Assembly: GCA_963836015.1 (NCBI GenBank)
Contig: CAWIIF010000004.1
Coordinates: 1,612,001 to 1,676,000, forward strand
Source: CAWCDJ01 sp963836015
Lineage (GTDB): Bacteria; Acidobacteriota; Terriglobia; Bryobacterales; Bryobacteraceae
Length of the DNA: 64,000 bases
Reading direction: 5' to 3'
Part shown: in pieces, positions 52,156 to 60,924 of the stretch
Numbering within the stretch: the stretch's first letter is position 1
Layout of the letters: each line of letters starts with the position of its first letter
The notes under the pieces: model-generated
Told to the model about the DNA's origin: nothing
The model's database searches: none
Seen by the model: only the letters and a program-made list of their open reading frames with translations
Made by a program: the position numbers and the translations under genes

Positions 52156-52941
52156 CTATCCCGCCTTTAGCCGGTCGGAGATCGTGCGCGCCGTACGGCG
52201 AACCGCGTCCACGAGCTTCCGCTCGTCGGCGAGCCTGGCTTCCGGCAGGGATACGCTCAGGGCCGCCGCTACGCGTTCGGCGGATACCCAGACCGGCGCG
52301 CCGAAGCAGTAGCCGCCGGTCGTGCTCTCTTCCCGGTCGACGGCGTACCCTTGTTCCCGGACTCTTCGGAACTCCTCGTCGAGCGACGCCGCATCGGTGA
52401 TCGTGCGGGGCGTGAACGCGTGCAAACCGTAGGCGGTCAACAGGTGTTCGCGGAGCGCCTCGGGCTGATGGGCCGCGATGCATTTGCCCACGGAGCTGGC
52501 ATAGGGAGGGATGAGCCCTCCCACGACGTTGTACATGCGGATGCGCTGCGGGCTGTCGATCACTTCCACGATTTCGATGTGATTTTGGCGCAGAAATGCC
52601 AGGCTGACGGTCTCGCGAAACTCCCTGCTCAGATCCCTCATAGGGGGTTGTGCCGCGTGTTTGAGCCGGTCCAGAAGGCGGTCGGATTGAAGCGAAAAGC
52701 CGGAGCGCGACAGCACGTAGAGGTCGCCCGGCCTTCGCTCGAGAAGCCCTTTCTTTTCGAGGGTGCACAGGATCCGAAAGACCGAGCTTTTGGACTGGCC
52801 GATCGCCTCGGTCACATGCACCAGGGAGACCGCCTCCGCTCTCAGGCTGATCAGTTCGATGATGTCGATCGCGTTGCCGACCGCGCGGATAAAATACTCT
52901 TCCTGCCGGACCTTGGGCTTGGGCGGCGCCGTCTTTGGCAT
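52156..52941 (-). CDS. IclR-family transcriptional regulator
   Basis: This 261-residue protein has an N-terminal winged helix-turn-helix at about residues 17-75 (AIDIIELISLRAEAVSLVHV; IGQSKSSVFRILCTLEKKG). The IclR effector domain follows (IPPYASSVGKCIAAHQPEAL; REQGYAVDREESTTGGYCFG). IclR proteins often control sugar-acid catabolism. It reads towards the aldolase operon and is divergent from the large glycosidase gene at 53044, so it may control both. Confidence 0.92.
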   Translation of the reverse strand: MPKTAPPKPKVRQEEYFIRAVGNAIDIIELISLRAEAVSLVHVTEAIGQSKSSVFRILCTLEKKGLLERRPGDLYVLSRSGFSLQSDRLLDRLKHAAQPPMRDLSREFRETVSLAFLRQNHIEIVEVIDSPQRIRMYNVVGGLIPPYASSVGKCIAAHQPEALREHLLTAYGLHAFTPRTITDAASLDEEFRRVREQGYAVDREESTTGGYCFGAPVWVSAERVAAALSVSLPEARLADERKLVDAVRRTARTISDRLKAG

Positions 52942-52998
52942 GCTGTTTCAATCTACCGCAGGAGAGCCGGAACGGCAACAAAGGCAAGGATTTGGCAG

Positions 52999-53022
52999 GG
53001 ATGGTATTTCAGATTGCCATCC
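52999..53022. promoter_or_regulatory. Candidate IclR operator between iclR and the divergent glycosidase gene
   Basis: GGATGG (52999-53004) and CCATCC (53017-53022) form an inverted repeat with 12 bases between. An outer pair, ACAAAGG (from 52978) and CCTTTGT (53021-53027), adds symmetry. Its place in the 102-bp divergent gap fits a regulator site. No strong -35/-10 pair was found here. Confidence 0.4.
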
Positions 53023-53043
53023 TTTGTGATAGAAATTGAAACT

Positions 53044-55455
53044 ATGATTCATTTGAGACCGGGCCTATACCTGGGCGCGATGCTGCTCGCCGGCGCAGCC
53101 TGGGGAGCGGACCTTCAGACTGCGATCGTCATCTCTCCCGGCAATGCGGCCATGCCGGTACAGAAGGCCTCCCAGATGCTTCGTGAAGAGATCGAGAAGC
53201 GGACGGAGCTGCGTCTTGCCGAAGGCCACTCGCTGCCGCCCGCCGGCAGGCCTTTCGTCCTGGTAGGCACCAATCGCGAAGTGCAGGCGATGGCGCCCGA
53301 TCTGTTCCGCCGGCTTCCCGCCGCGCCCGAGGGGACGGACGGCTTTCGCGTGGCCGTGGACGGCGGCTCCGTAGTGGTGGCCGGCAACAGCGCTCGCGCC
53401 GTGGTGTTCGGCGCAGGGTACCTGCTGCGCCACGCCGAGATGCGCCGCGGGAAGATCCTCCAGGTCCCCGACGGCCTGACGGTATCGACGGCGCCGAAAT
53501 ACGCCATCCGCGGGCACCAGTTGGGATACCGGCCGAAAGTCAACGCCTACGATGCGTTCACGGTTCCGATGTTCGAACAGTACATACGCGACCTGACGGT
53601 GTTCGGCACCAACTCGATCGAGCTCATCCCGCCGCGATCGGACGATGCGGATCAGAGCCCGCATTTTCCGCTCCCCAAGATCGAGATGATGGAACAGGTC
53701 TCGCGCATCTGCGACGAGTACGGGCTGGATGTCTGGATCTGGTATCCCGCCATGGACAAGGACTATTCCGACCCCGCCACGGTGGAGTCGGCCTTGAAGG
53801 AGTGGGCCGAAGTTTTCCGCCGCCTGCCGCGCATCGACAACATTTTCGTCCCGGGCGGCGACCCGGGCCACACCGAGCCCAAGTACCTGCTGGCGCTGCT
53901 CGAGAAGCAGACCGAGAGCCTGCACAAATACCATCCCAACGCCCGCATGTGGGTATCGCCGCAGAGCTTCTCGAAAGCCTGGATGGACGAGTTCTACCAG
54001 CTTCTGCAGGCGGAGCCGAAATGGCTGGCGGGCATCGTCTTCGGGCCCCAGATTCGCGATAGCCTTCCGGAGTTGCGCAGGAGAGTGCCGGCCCGTTATC
54101 CCATCCGCCGCTATCCGGATATCACGCACAGCATCAACGCCCAGTATTTCGTGCCCGACTGGGACCTCTCCTACATGGTGACCGAGGGCCGCGAAGTGGC
54201 CAATCCGCGTCCGCTCGACGAACGCGCAATCTTCGAGGCGTACAAGGACTACGCGACCGGGTTCAGCACCTATTCGGAAGGCGTCAACGATGACGTGAAC
54301 AAGTTCGTGTGGAGCATCCTCGGATGGGATCCGAATGCCGACCTGGCCGCATCGCTGCGCGAGTTCGGCCGCTACTTCATCGGTGATGAGGTGGGCGCCG
54401 ATTTTGCCGCCGGGTTGTTCGCCCTCGAACGAAACTGGCGCGGTCCGCTGCTGAGCAACGAGGGCGTGGATACGACCTTTCAGATGTTCCGCGACATGGA
54501 GAAGCGGGCTACCCCGCAGATGAAGCTCAACTGGCGGTTCCAGCAGGCGCTGTACCGCGCTTACTACGACGAGTACGTGCGGCAGCGGCTGATTTACGAG
54601 ACCGCTCTCGAACAGCAGGCGCTGGGCGAGCTGCGCCAGGCGCGGCGCACCGGCTCTCAACTGGCCATCGAGAGGGCCAAAGCGACGCTCGACAAAGCCG
54701 TCGCCGAGCCCGCCGCGGAAGACCTGCGCAGCCGCCTTATGGAGTTGAGCGAAGCCCTCTATGGCAGCATCCACGCTCAATTGAGCGTTCCGAAGTACCA
54801 GGCGATCGCGGTGGGCCGCGGCGCCAGCTCCGATACCGCCGATGTTCCCCTCAACGACCGCTGGTGGCTCGAAGAACGCTTCCGCTCAATCGGAGCCATG
54901 GCGGACGAAAACGAGCGGCTCACCGCCATCGATGAAATCGTGAACCGCACCGATCCCGGCCCCGGGGGTTTCTACGACGACCTGGGCGACCTTTCGCGCC
55001 AGCCCCACCTGGTGCGCGGGCCCGGGTATCCGTCCGACCCCGCGTTCCTGGAATCCTCCTACGTGGGAATTGGACAGGCGGGCATGGGGCGCATCAACCT
55101 GGTGAACGGATACCAGACGAACTATCCGCGAGCGTGGGTTTCGGTCGGCGCGGCGTTGAACGATACGCCGGTGAAGATGCGGTACGAGGGCCTCGACCCG
55201 CATGCCGGGTACAAAATCCGGGTGGTTTATGCGGGTGGCGACACCGGGCCGCAGCTGAGGCTGGTGGCCAACGGGAAGTATGAGATCCACCCGTGGCTGA
55301 AGCGGCCGGTGCCGTTCCATCCGCTGGAATTCGACATCCCCCAGGCCGCTACCGCGGGCGGCTCGGTGGAGCTGACTTTCTCGCGTGAGCCGGGATTGAG
55401 CGGGAACGGCAGGGGTCTCGAAATCGGCGAGGTGTGGCTGATCCGGAAGAACTGA
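53044..55455 (+). CDS. Exported large glycosidase-like protein (paralogue 2)
   Basis: The protein is 803 residues from the ATG at 53044; in-frame codons upstream run antisense through iclR and are shadow. A Sec-type signal (LYLGAMLLAGAAWGADLQ) replaces the Tat leader of its paralogue at 44424-46784. Shared signatures include YAIRGHQLGYRPKVNAYDAF, MFEQYIRDLTVFGTNSIE, VWIWYPA, FVPGGDPGHTEPKYLLALLE, IRRYPDITHSINAQYFVPDW and GVNDDVNKFVWSILGWDP. The GH20/GH67-like N-terminal domain and a C-terminal beta domain are kept. It is read divergently from iclR, so regulation by it is likely. Substrate is unknown, perhaps a uronic acid or hexosamine. Confidence 0.8.
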   Translation: MIHLRPGLYLGAMLLAGAAWGADLQTAIVISPGNAAMPVQKASQMLREEIEKRTELRLAEGHSLPPAGRPFVLVGTNREVQAMAPDLFRRLPAAPEGTDGFRVAVDGGSVVVAGNSARAVVFGAGYLLRHAEMRRGKILQVPDGLTVSTAPKYAIRGHQLGYRPKVNAYDAFTVPMFEQYIRDLTVFGTNSIELIPPRSDDADQSPHFPLPKIEMMEQVSRICDEYGLDVWIWYPAMDKDYSDPATVESALKEWAEVFRRLPRIDNIFVPGGDPGHTEPKYLLALLEKQTESLHKYHPNARMWVSPQSFSKAWMDEFYQLLQAEPKWLAGIVFGPQIRDSLPELRRRVPARYPIRRYPDITHSINAQYFVPDWDLSYMVTEGREVANPRPLDERAIFEAYKDYATGFSTYSEGVNDDVNKFVWSILGWDPNADLAASLREFGRYFIGDEVGADFAAGLFALERNWRGPLLSNEGVDTTFQMFRDMEKRATPQMKLNWRFQQALYRAYYDEYVRQRLIYETALEQQALGELRQARRTGSQLAIERAKATLDKAVAEPAAEDLRSRLMELSEALYGSIHAQLSVPKYQAIAVGRGASSDTADVPLNDRWWLEERFRSIGAMADENERLTAIDEIVNRTDPGPGGFYDDLGDLSRQPHLVRGPGYPSDPAFLESSYVGIGQAGMGRINLVNGYQTNYPRAWVSVGAALNDTPVKMRYEGLDPHAGYKIRVVYAGGDTGPQLRLVANGKYEIHPWLKRPVPFHPLEFDIPQAATAGGSVELTFSREPGLSGNGRGLEIGEVWLIRKN

Positions 55456-56103
55456 TCAGAAGACCTTCCGGAAGGTCAGGTTGATGCGGGTCGCGCCGGT
55501 CAGCGGGTGGGTTCCATCCTTGAGCGGCGCGACCCCGTGATACACAAACCGGGACGGTCCGCCCCATACGGCCACGTCTCCGCTCTCGAGCCTAAGCCGG
55601 CGCACGGGACCGGCGCGCTTCAGGCCGCCCCAGAGGAAGATGGCGGGCAGACCCAGCGAAACCGAGACGATAGGCGCCCAGGCGTCCTCCTCGTCCCGGT
55701 CCTGGTGTAGGCCCAGCTTGGCGCCGGGAACGTAGCGGTTGATGAGGCAGGCATCGGGGTCGTAATTGAGAAATCCCACTTCGGCGGCAGCGTCCACCGC
55801 CAGGCGAAAGAAGGCTTCGGGGATCGACGGCCACGGAGCGCCGGTATCGGGATCGACCGGGTCGTAGCGATAGCCGGAACGATTCGAGACCCAGCCGACA
55901 CGGCCGCAATTGGTCATCGCCACCGACATGGTGTAGCCTCCCGGCGTCACCAGGTGGCGGAACGGCGCGGCTGCGGCCACGCGCTCCACCTCCGCCAAAA
56001 GCTCCGGCGCGGCAGCCCCGGCGAATCCGCGCAGAATCGCAGCGCCGGGTTCCAGCGGCTCATTGGCGCGCGGCGCGGGCTGGTTGGCAAACAGGTCGGT
56101 CAA
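55456..56103 (-). CDS. alkB: AlkB-type 2-oxoglutarate/Fe(II) DNA-repair dioxygenase
   Basis: This 215-residue protein matches E. coli AlkB in length and almost in numbering. The iron ligands are in GLHQDRDE (H133, D135) and VYHGV (H189), and the 2-oxoglutarate arginines are in TRINLTFR (R206, R212). Other family segments are GGYTMSVAMTNCG, YDPVDPDTGAPWPSIPEAF and INRYVPGAKL. It removes alkyl groups from N1-A and N3-C bases in DNA and RNA. It lies 18 bases after the GntR gene, possibly co-transcribed, and abuts the converging glycosidase gene end. Confidence 0.93.
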   Translation of the reverse strand: MTDLFANQPAPRANEPLEPGAAILRGFAGAAAPELLAEVERVAAAAPFRHLVTPGGYTMSVAMTNCGRVGWVSNRSGYRYDPVDPDTGAPWPSIPEAFFRLAVDAAAEVGFLNYDPDACLINRYVPGAKLGLHQDRDEEDAWAPIVSVSLGLPAIFLWGGLKRAGPVRRLRLESGDVAVWGGPSRFVYHGVAPLKDGTHPLTGATRINLTFRKVF

Positions 56104-56121
56104 GTCCGTGGCGGAAAGCGG

Positions 56122-56877
56122 TCAGGCCAGGTCGGCGCTGAACAGGTCGGGCAGCGTATGACCCAGCGCCGCTTCCCTCTCCCATTCATCGTATTCCTTT
56201 AGCCGCTCGTCGCGGCTGAGCCGGATGTGCTCCCCCAGAAGGCGCATGGCGGTCTTAGGGTCTTTCCTCGCCACGGCGGTGAAGATCTCACAGTGATAGC
56301 GGTGGATCTCGGTGAGCTGCGCACCGTCATGCCCCGTCCGCCGCAAGGCAAATATGTTCAGCAGCACGCGCGTGTCGGCAAAGACTTTGAGGATTCGTGC
56401 GTTGGCGGCGGCGCGCACCAGCATGGTGTGGAAGTGCAGGTCGATCTTGATGAAGCGCTGCATGCCTTCGGCATTCAGCCGGGATTCTCCGGAGGCCTCC
56501 AGTTCGTCACGAAGAAGCAGGACCTCCCGGACAACCCGCGCGAAAGCTTCCAGGTCGGCGGGCCGCAGGACGTGCTCGGCCGCTTTGCCGACGGCATAGA
56601 CTTCCAGCGCTTCCCGCAGTTCGTAGAGCTCCGCGATGTCCCGCCGGGAGAATTCTACGACCACGCTGCCGCCCTTGGGCGTCTGTCGGAGAAAGCCCTC
56701 GGCCGTCAACTGCCGGATCGCCTCCCGCAGCGGGCCGCGGCTGTTGCCGAGCTCGCGGGCAATGGACGCTTCCGACAAAGCGGTGCCGGGAGGGATTTCT
56801 CCCGAGAGGATCTTCCCGCGGAGGTAGCTGTACGCCTTTTCCTGTATGGTCTGAGCCTGCTGAGCGGGGTTCTTCAT
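56122..56877 (-). CDS. GntR/FadR-family (FCD) transcriptional regulator
   Basis: This 251-residue protein has an N-terminal GntR winged helix (KAYSYLRGKILSGEIPPGTA; IARELGNSRGPLREAIRQLT; FLRQTPKGGSVVV) and a C-terminal FCD helical domain with its metal-binding pattern (DLHFHTMLVRAAANARILKV; EIHRYHCEIFTAVARKDPKT). It is divergent from the TonB receptor gene at 56952 with 74 bases between, so it is the likely local repressor, with a carboxylic acid as effector. AlkB follows downstream. Confidence 0.92.
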   Translation of the reverse strand: MKNPAQQAQTIQEKAYSYLRGKILSGEIPPGTALSEASIARELGNSRGPLREAIRQLTAEGFLRQTPKGGSVVVEFSRRDIAELYELREALEVYAVGKAAEHVLRPADLEAFARVVREVLLLRDELEASGESRLNAEGMQRFIKIDLHFHTMLVRAAANARILKVFADTRVLLNIFALRRTGHDGAQLTEIHRYHCEIFTAVARKDPKTAMRLLGEHIRLSRDERLKEYDEWEREAALGHTLPDLFSADLA

Positions 56878-56883
56878 GGGAAT

Positions 56884-56916
56884 CTGTTGACAGCCTGCTG
56901 ACAGACAGAATACAAT
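56884..56916 (+). promoter_or_regulatory. Sigma-70 promoter of the second TonB receptor with an overlapping GntR-type site
   Basis: TTGACA (56887-56892) and TACAAT (56911-56916) are separated by 18 bases, a near-consensus promoter. The -35 lies inside the palindrome-like CTGTTGACAG (56884-56893), and CTGACAG repeats 8 bases on. GntR/FCD repressors bind short palindromes of this sort. Placement 5' of the receptor and beside the divergent regulator supports repression. Confidence 0.6.
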
Positions 56917-56951
56917 GCCTCACGAACCGTGCGCAAGGAAGGGTGACCGTT

Positions 56952-59900
56952 ATGCAAACCTCTACAACAAGGACTTTGTGGCTGCTCAGCGCGCTGCTGG
57001 GCCTCTGCTTATCGGGGATGGCTCAGGAGACCACCGGTTCCATCGCCGGCCTGGTGTCGGATCCAACCGGTGCGGTGGTTCCAGGCGCGCAAGTTACGGT
57101 TGTGAACACCGATACCAACGCGTCGTATAAAACCACGACCAACGCGTCGGGAAACTACACCCTTCGAACGCTGCCGGTCGGCAAGTACAAACTGGTTGCG
57201 GAGGCCACAGGATTCAAGCGCCACGAAGTGACCGACATCGTCACACAGGTTAACGAAGTCTCGCGCGTGGACGTGACCATGGAGGTGGGCGCGGTATCCG
57301 AGTCGGTGGAGGTTTCGGCCAACGTCGTCAGCGTCAACACCGAGGACGCCTCGCTCCGCACGGTGGTGGACCAGCGCCGCGTGGAGGACCTGCCGTTGAA
57401 CGGCCGGGACCCGGTTCAGTTGATGCGGCTGGTGGCCGGCGTTTCGCTGTATAACGGGGGCGGTCTGACGTCGGGGACCACCTATCCGGGAGTCGTTTCG
57501 GTTTCGGTGAACGGCAACCGCGGCAACTCGACCAACTACATTCTGGACGGCGGGGAGAACAACGACCATTACAGTAACGCGCCGAACCCCATGCCGAACC
57601 CCGACGCGCTGCAGGAATTCAGCGTCCAGACGAACAACTTCAGCGCCGAGTTCGGCCGCAACTCGGGCGGGATCGTCAACGCCGTGACCAAATCCGGAAC
57701 CAATTCGCTGCACGGCGCGGCTTTCTGGTACCTCCGCAACAACGATTTGAATGCCGCCAACTTTTTCGCCCCCGCCAAGCCCGGCTCACCGAACCAGAAA
57801 CAGGACGACGGGTTGAAGCGCAACCAGGCCGGAATTACCGTGGGCGGCCCCGTTTACCTTCCGAAGATCTATCACGGAAAGGACAAGACGTTCTTTTTCT
57901 TCTCCTACCAGGGCACGCGTCTGCGCCAGCGCCCCACCTCCAGCTTTGTCAACGTCCTCACGCCCCAGGAGCGGGCCGGCGATTTTTCGGCCTACGGCAC
58001 CCCGCTCAAAGACCCATCGGGAACCGGCGTATTCCCCGGCAACCAGATCCCCGTGTCGCAGTTCTTCCCCGCCACGAAATACCTGATGGATCACAATATC
58101 CCCCTCCCCACGAGCGGGCGTTCGATTACCACCACGAACATCAACAACTACGACGACAATCAATTCCTGGCGAAGATCGATCAGCAGGTGCACTCCAACC
58201 TCAGGCTCTCGGGCCACGCCTTCTGGTCGCGCGCGCATGCGCCGGGAAACTTGACGCCGACCAACTACTACGAAGAGACCGACATCCGCGACTGGCACAA
58301 CACCAGCTATGTGGGCAATGCCCAGTGGACCCTGCGGCCGAACCTGCTGAACCAGACGATCGTCGGCTACAACAAGACGGACGGTCCCGCGACCCACGTC
58401 TTCCCAGACAAAAACTGGAACGACCTGGGCGTGCCGATCACACTCGATCAATATAACCAGTTCTACGTCCAGTTCCAGTCGATCAGCAGCATCAACACCG
58501 GCGACACCAACAATTTCATCCGCGACGAGACCCAGGTGGGCAACACCACGCGCTGGACCGTGGGGAATCACAATCTGACGTTCGGCGGCGAGTATCACTA
58601 CGCGCGCGGCGATATCGTCAACAACTACAGGGCGCAGGGACGCTTCTACTTCACCAAGACGGCCGGCTACACCGGGTATGACGTCGCCGATTTTCTGCTC
58701 GGAAGGTTCTCCGAATTCATTCAGGGCGCGGGCGAGTTCAAGAACACCCGCTTCACCATCGTCAACGCGTTCGTCAACGACTCGTACAAGGTCAACCGGC
58801 GGTTGACCCTCGACCTGGGTATGCGCTGGGAACCCTTCTTTCCCAACACGGATCTGCTCGGGAAACTGGCCGTCTGGGGCGGTTACAACGCGCACTCCAC
58901 GCGGTTCGTCAACGCGCCTGCCGGCGTTCTCTATCCGGGCGACCCGGGCATTTCGGCGGGTGGATTCAAGACCACATGGGCGAACCTGGCTCCCCGGATC
59001 GGGCTGGCCTGGGATGCAACGGGCGACGGCAAGACCTCGGTCCGCGCGGGATACGGAATCTTCTACGACCGGCTGAACACCATCCAGACGAACAGCGCGG
59101 CCGACGAAGCTCCGTTTGGAACAGTGGTGGATTACTTCGGCGGCCCGACCGACAGCATGGCGAACCCCTACGCCAACGTTGCCGGAGGCAATCCGTTTCC
59201 GAAGATCGGTTTCGCCGCGATCGGAACCGAGGTGCTGAATCCGGGAACGAACGCGGCGTTTTCTCTCCCCATGGCGGCGTTCCTGTACGCTCAGGATCTC
59301 CGCAACCCGTACGTGCAATCCTGGAATCTGACGCTCGAGCGTCAGATCGGCAGCGGCTGGCTGGCACGGATGTCTTATGCCGGATCCAAGGGGACGGCCC
59401 TGGCTAGCGGACGGGACTTCAACTCTCCCTATCCGAGTGCCACGGCGACTACCTCCACCACCAATCAGCGCCGCCCGCTTTACTCGGCCGGGCTGGGCCA
59501 GGTGGTCCTGATGGAACCGGCCGGCAAATCGATCTATCACTCGCTTCAACTTACCGCCGAAAAGCGCTTCAGCCAGGGTTTCACTGTTCTCGCCAACTAT
59601 ACGTTTGCCAAGACGATCGATGACAATGTCGGTTCGTCGAACAAAGCCAACGGCACCAACGTCACCAACCCCTACAACCAGGCCTACGACCGCGGGCCGT
59701 CCGACTATGACCTTACGCACGTGTTCAACTTCTCGGGTGTCTGGACCCTGCCGGTGAAGCCCGCCAATCACCTGGCGAACTTCTTCATTGGCGGTTGGAA
59801 CATGACGTCGATCGTCGCGTGGCGCAGCGGCTTCCCGTTCACGGTGGTCAGCGGGCAGGACAACGCCCGCACGGGCCAGGGCAGCCAGCGCGCCGACCTC

Positions 59901-60239
59901 ACCGGCGCTTCGCCGAATCTTTCCAATAGCGGCCACGGCGCGATGGTCGCGCAGTATCTGAACAGGGCGGCCTTCGCGGTCAACGCCCTGGGAACTTATG
60001 GCGTTCTCGGGCGCAATACTTACCGCGGTCCGGGGTCGTTCAATCTGGACTGGGGCCTGCACAAGGATTTCCCCGTCCGGGAGAGCATGAAGTTCCAGTT
60101 CCGGTTCGAGGCTTTCAACCTGTTCAACAACGTGAACCTCTCGAATCCGAACAGCACCGTGACCAGCGGCAACTTCATGAAGATCACGGGCGCCGGCGAT
60201 CCCCGTATTCTTCAGTTGGCTCTGCGATTCGAGTATTAG
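56952..60239 (+). CDS. TonB-dependent receptor with carboxypeptidase-like regulatory domain (second copy)
   Basis: The protein is 1095 residues from the ATG at 56952, which sits 8 bases after an AAGGAAGG site; an in-frame GTG at 56943 lies too close to it. A signal peptide (TLWLLSALLGLCLSGMAQE) leads into the regulatory-like domain (GSIAGLVSDPTGAVVPGAQV). The plug is recognisable (NGNRGNSTNYILDGGENNDH; EFGRNSGGIVNAVTKSGTN), and the large barrel ends in an aromatic C-terminus. It is homologous in type to the receptor at 34499 but only distantly similar. The divergent GntR regulator suggests a specific nutrient induces it. Confidence 0.92.
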   Translation: MQTSTTRTLWLLSALLGLCLSGMAQETTGSIAGLVSDPTGAVVPGAQVTVVNTDTNASYKTTTNASGNYTLRTLPVGKYKLVAEATGFKRHEVTDIVTQVNEVSRVDVTMEVGAVSESVEVSANVVSVNTEDASLRTVVDQRRVEDLPLNGRDPVQLMRLVAGVSLYNGGGLTSGTTYPGVVSVSVNGNRGNSTNYILDGGENNDHYSNAPNPMPNPDALQEFSVQTNNFSAEFGRNSGGIVNAVTKSGTNSLHGAAFWYLRNNDLNAANFFAPAKPGSPNQKQDDGLKRNQAGITVGGPVYLPKIYHGKDKTFFFFSYQGTRLRQRPTSSFVNVLTPQERAGDFSAYGTPLKDPSGTGVFPGNQIPVSQFFPATKYLMDHNIPLPTSGRSITTTNINNYDDNQFLAKIDQQVHSNLRLSGHAFWSRAHAPGNLTPTNYYEETDIRDWHNTSYVGNAQWTLRPNLLNQTIVGYNKTDGPATHVFPDKNWNDLGVPITLDQYNQFYVQFQSISSINTGDTNNFIRDETQVGNTTRWTVGNHNLTFGGEYHYARGDIVNNYRAQGRFYFTKTAGYTGYDVADFLLGRFSEFIQGAGEFKNTRFTIVNAFVNDSYKVNRRLTLDLGMRWEPFFPNTDLLGKLAVWGGYNAHSTRFVNAPAGVLYPGDPGISAGGFKTTWANLAPRIGLAWDATGDGKTSVRAGYGIFYDRLNTIQTNSAADEAPFGTVVDYFGGPTDSMANPYANVAGGNPFPKIGFAAIGTEVLNPGTNAAFSLPMAAFLYAQDLRNPYVQSWNLTLERQIGSGWLARMSYAGSKGTALASGRDFNSPYPSATATTSTTNQRRPLYSAGLGQVVLMEPAGKSIYHSLQLTAEKRFSQGFTVLANYTFAKTIDDNVGSSNKANGTNVTNPYNQAYDRGPSDYDLTHVFNFSGVWTLPVKPANHLANFFIGGWNMTSIVAWRSGFPFTVVSGQDNARTGQGSQRADLTGASPNLSNSGHGAMVAQYLNRAAFAVNALGTYGVLGRNTYRGPGSFNLDWGLHKDFPVRESMKFQFRFEAFNLFNNVNLSNPNSTVTSGNFMKITGAGDPRILQLALRFEY

Positions 60240-60245
60240 GGAGAC

Positions 60246-60845
60246 TTACCGGATTACCAAGTAGTCGAATTCGGCGCGGAACCCGCTCGCCTTGGGACTG
60301 CATGCGTAAATGCCGCAGGCAAGGGGTGCGGGTGTATCCAGATGGGCAATTCGCAGTGATCGCGGGTGCGCCTCGCCCGGCAAGCTGTATGAGAGCTCGA
60401 AGTCATCGGCTCTGCGCCTCGCGTAAAAGTTAATTTCCCGCATGCTTTCCGGCACCTCCTGCATGGACCAGTCGGAATAGCCGAAGCGGGTCACCACCAC
60501 TCCGAGATGGGACGGCGCATCCGGCTCATACTCCACGGAAGTCTTGATCCAGCATTCCGGGCCGGAGCGGATCATCAACCCGGCCTGGTCGTATTGATTT
60601 CGCGGATGAAAGCGGACCGAAACCTCCGCATCGAAATCTCCTTCCACGGCGGCGCCCAGAAAGTGCCCGGTGTCCGCGCGGAAGCCATAGTGCGTCCGCT
60701 GCCAGAAATCGGTGCCTTCGCGGGTCTCTACGGTCAGGCGCGAAGAGGGCGGGTCGATACGCCAGGACGGCGGCTCGTTCAGCCAGGCGAGCCGGGGTTC
60801 CAATCGATCGGTGTCGAATTGTTCGTTCAGGGAGATCCACGGCAT
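60246..60845 (-). CDS. DUF1349 (concanavalin-like) protein
   Basis: This 199-residue protein has the DUF1349 fold signatures: RLAWLNEPPSWRIDPPSSRL, DFWQRTHYGFRADTGH, SVRFHPRNQYDQAGLMIRSG, CWIKTSVEYEPDAPSHLGVV and a GIYACSPKASGFRAEFDYL end. These lectin-like beta sandwiches often attach to or accompany sugar enzymes; a glycan-binding or lyase role is possible. It has no signal peptide. It converges on the receptor gene (6 bases) and is divergent from the LacI regulator. Confidence 0.87.
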   Translation of the reverse strand: MPWISLNEQFDTDRLEPRLAWLNEPPSWRIDPPSSRLTVETREGTDFWQRTHYGFRADTGHFLGAAVEGDFDAEVSVRFHPRNQYDQAGLMIRSGPECWIKTSVEYEPDAPSHLGVVVTRFGYSDWSMQEVPESMREINFYARRRADDFELSYSLPGEAHPRSLRIAHLDTPAPLACGIYACSPKASGFRAEFDYLVIR

Positions 60846-60863
60846 CGGTCTCTATATAACACA

Positions 60864-60905
60864 CCGCCCGTGGGCGGACGCGATCGATCCTGTCCCACCA
60901 TGGGA
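60864..60905. promoter_or_regulatory. Two palindromes in the DUF1349/LacI divergent promoter
   Basis: CCGCCC-gt-GGGCGG (60864-60877) and TCCCA-cca-TGGGA (60893-60905) lie in the 79-bp gap. The second touches a GATAAT-type -10 (60904-60909) in front of the LacI gene. Autoregulatory binding is possible but unproven. Confidence 0.3.
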
Positions 60906-60924
60906 TAATCAGGCTTCCACGGTT

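Noticed and set aside
52351..53043. N-terminal extension of the glycosidase at 53044 to 1034 residues
   Set aside because: It runs antisense through the iclR gene; a signal peptide begins at the ATG at 53044.
57786..60062. 758-residue minus-strand frame inside the second TonB receptor gene
   Set aside because: Antisense to a full receptor with plug and barrel; the composition is shadow-like.
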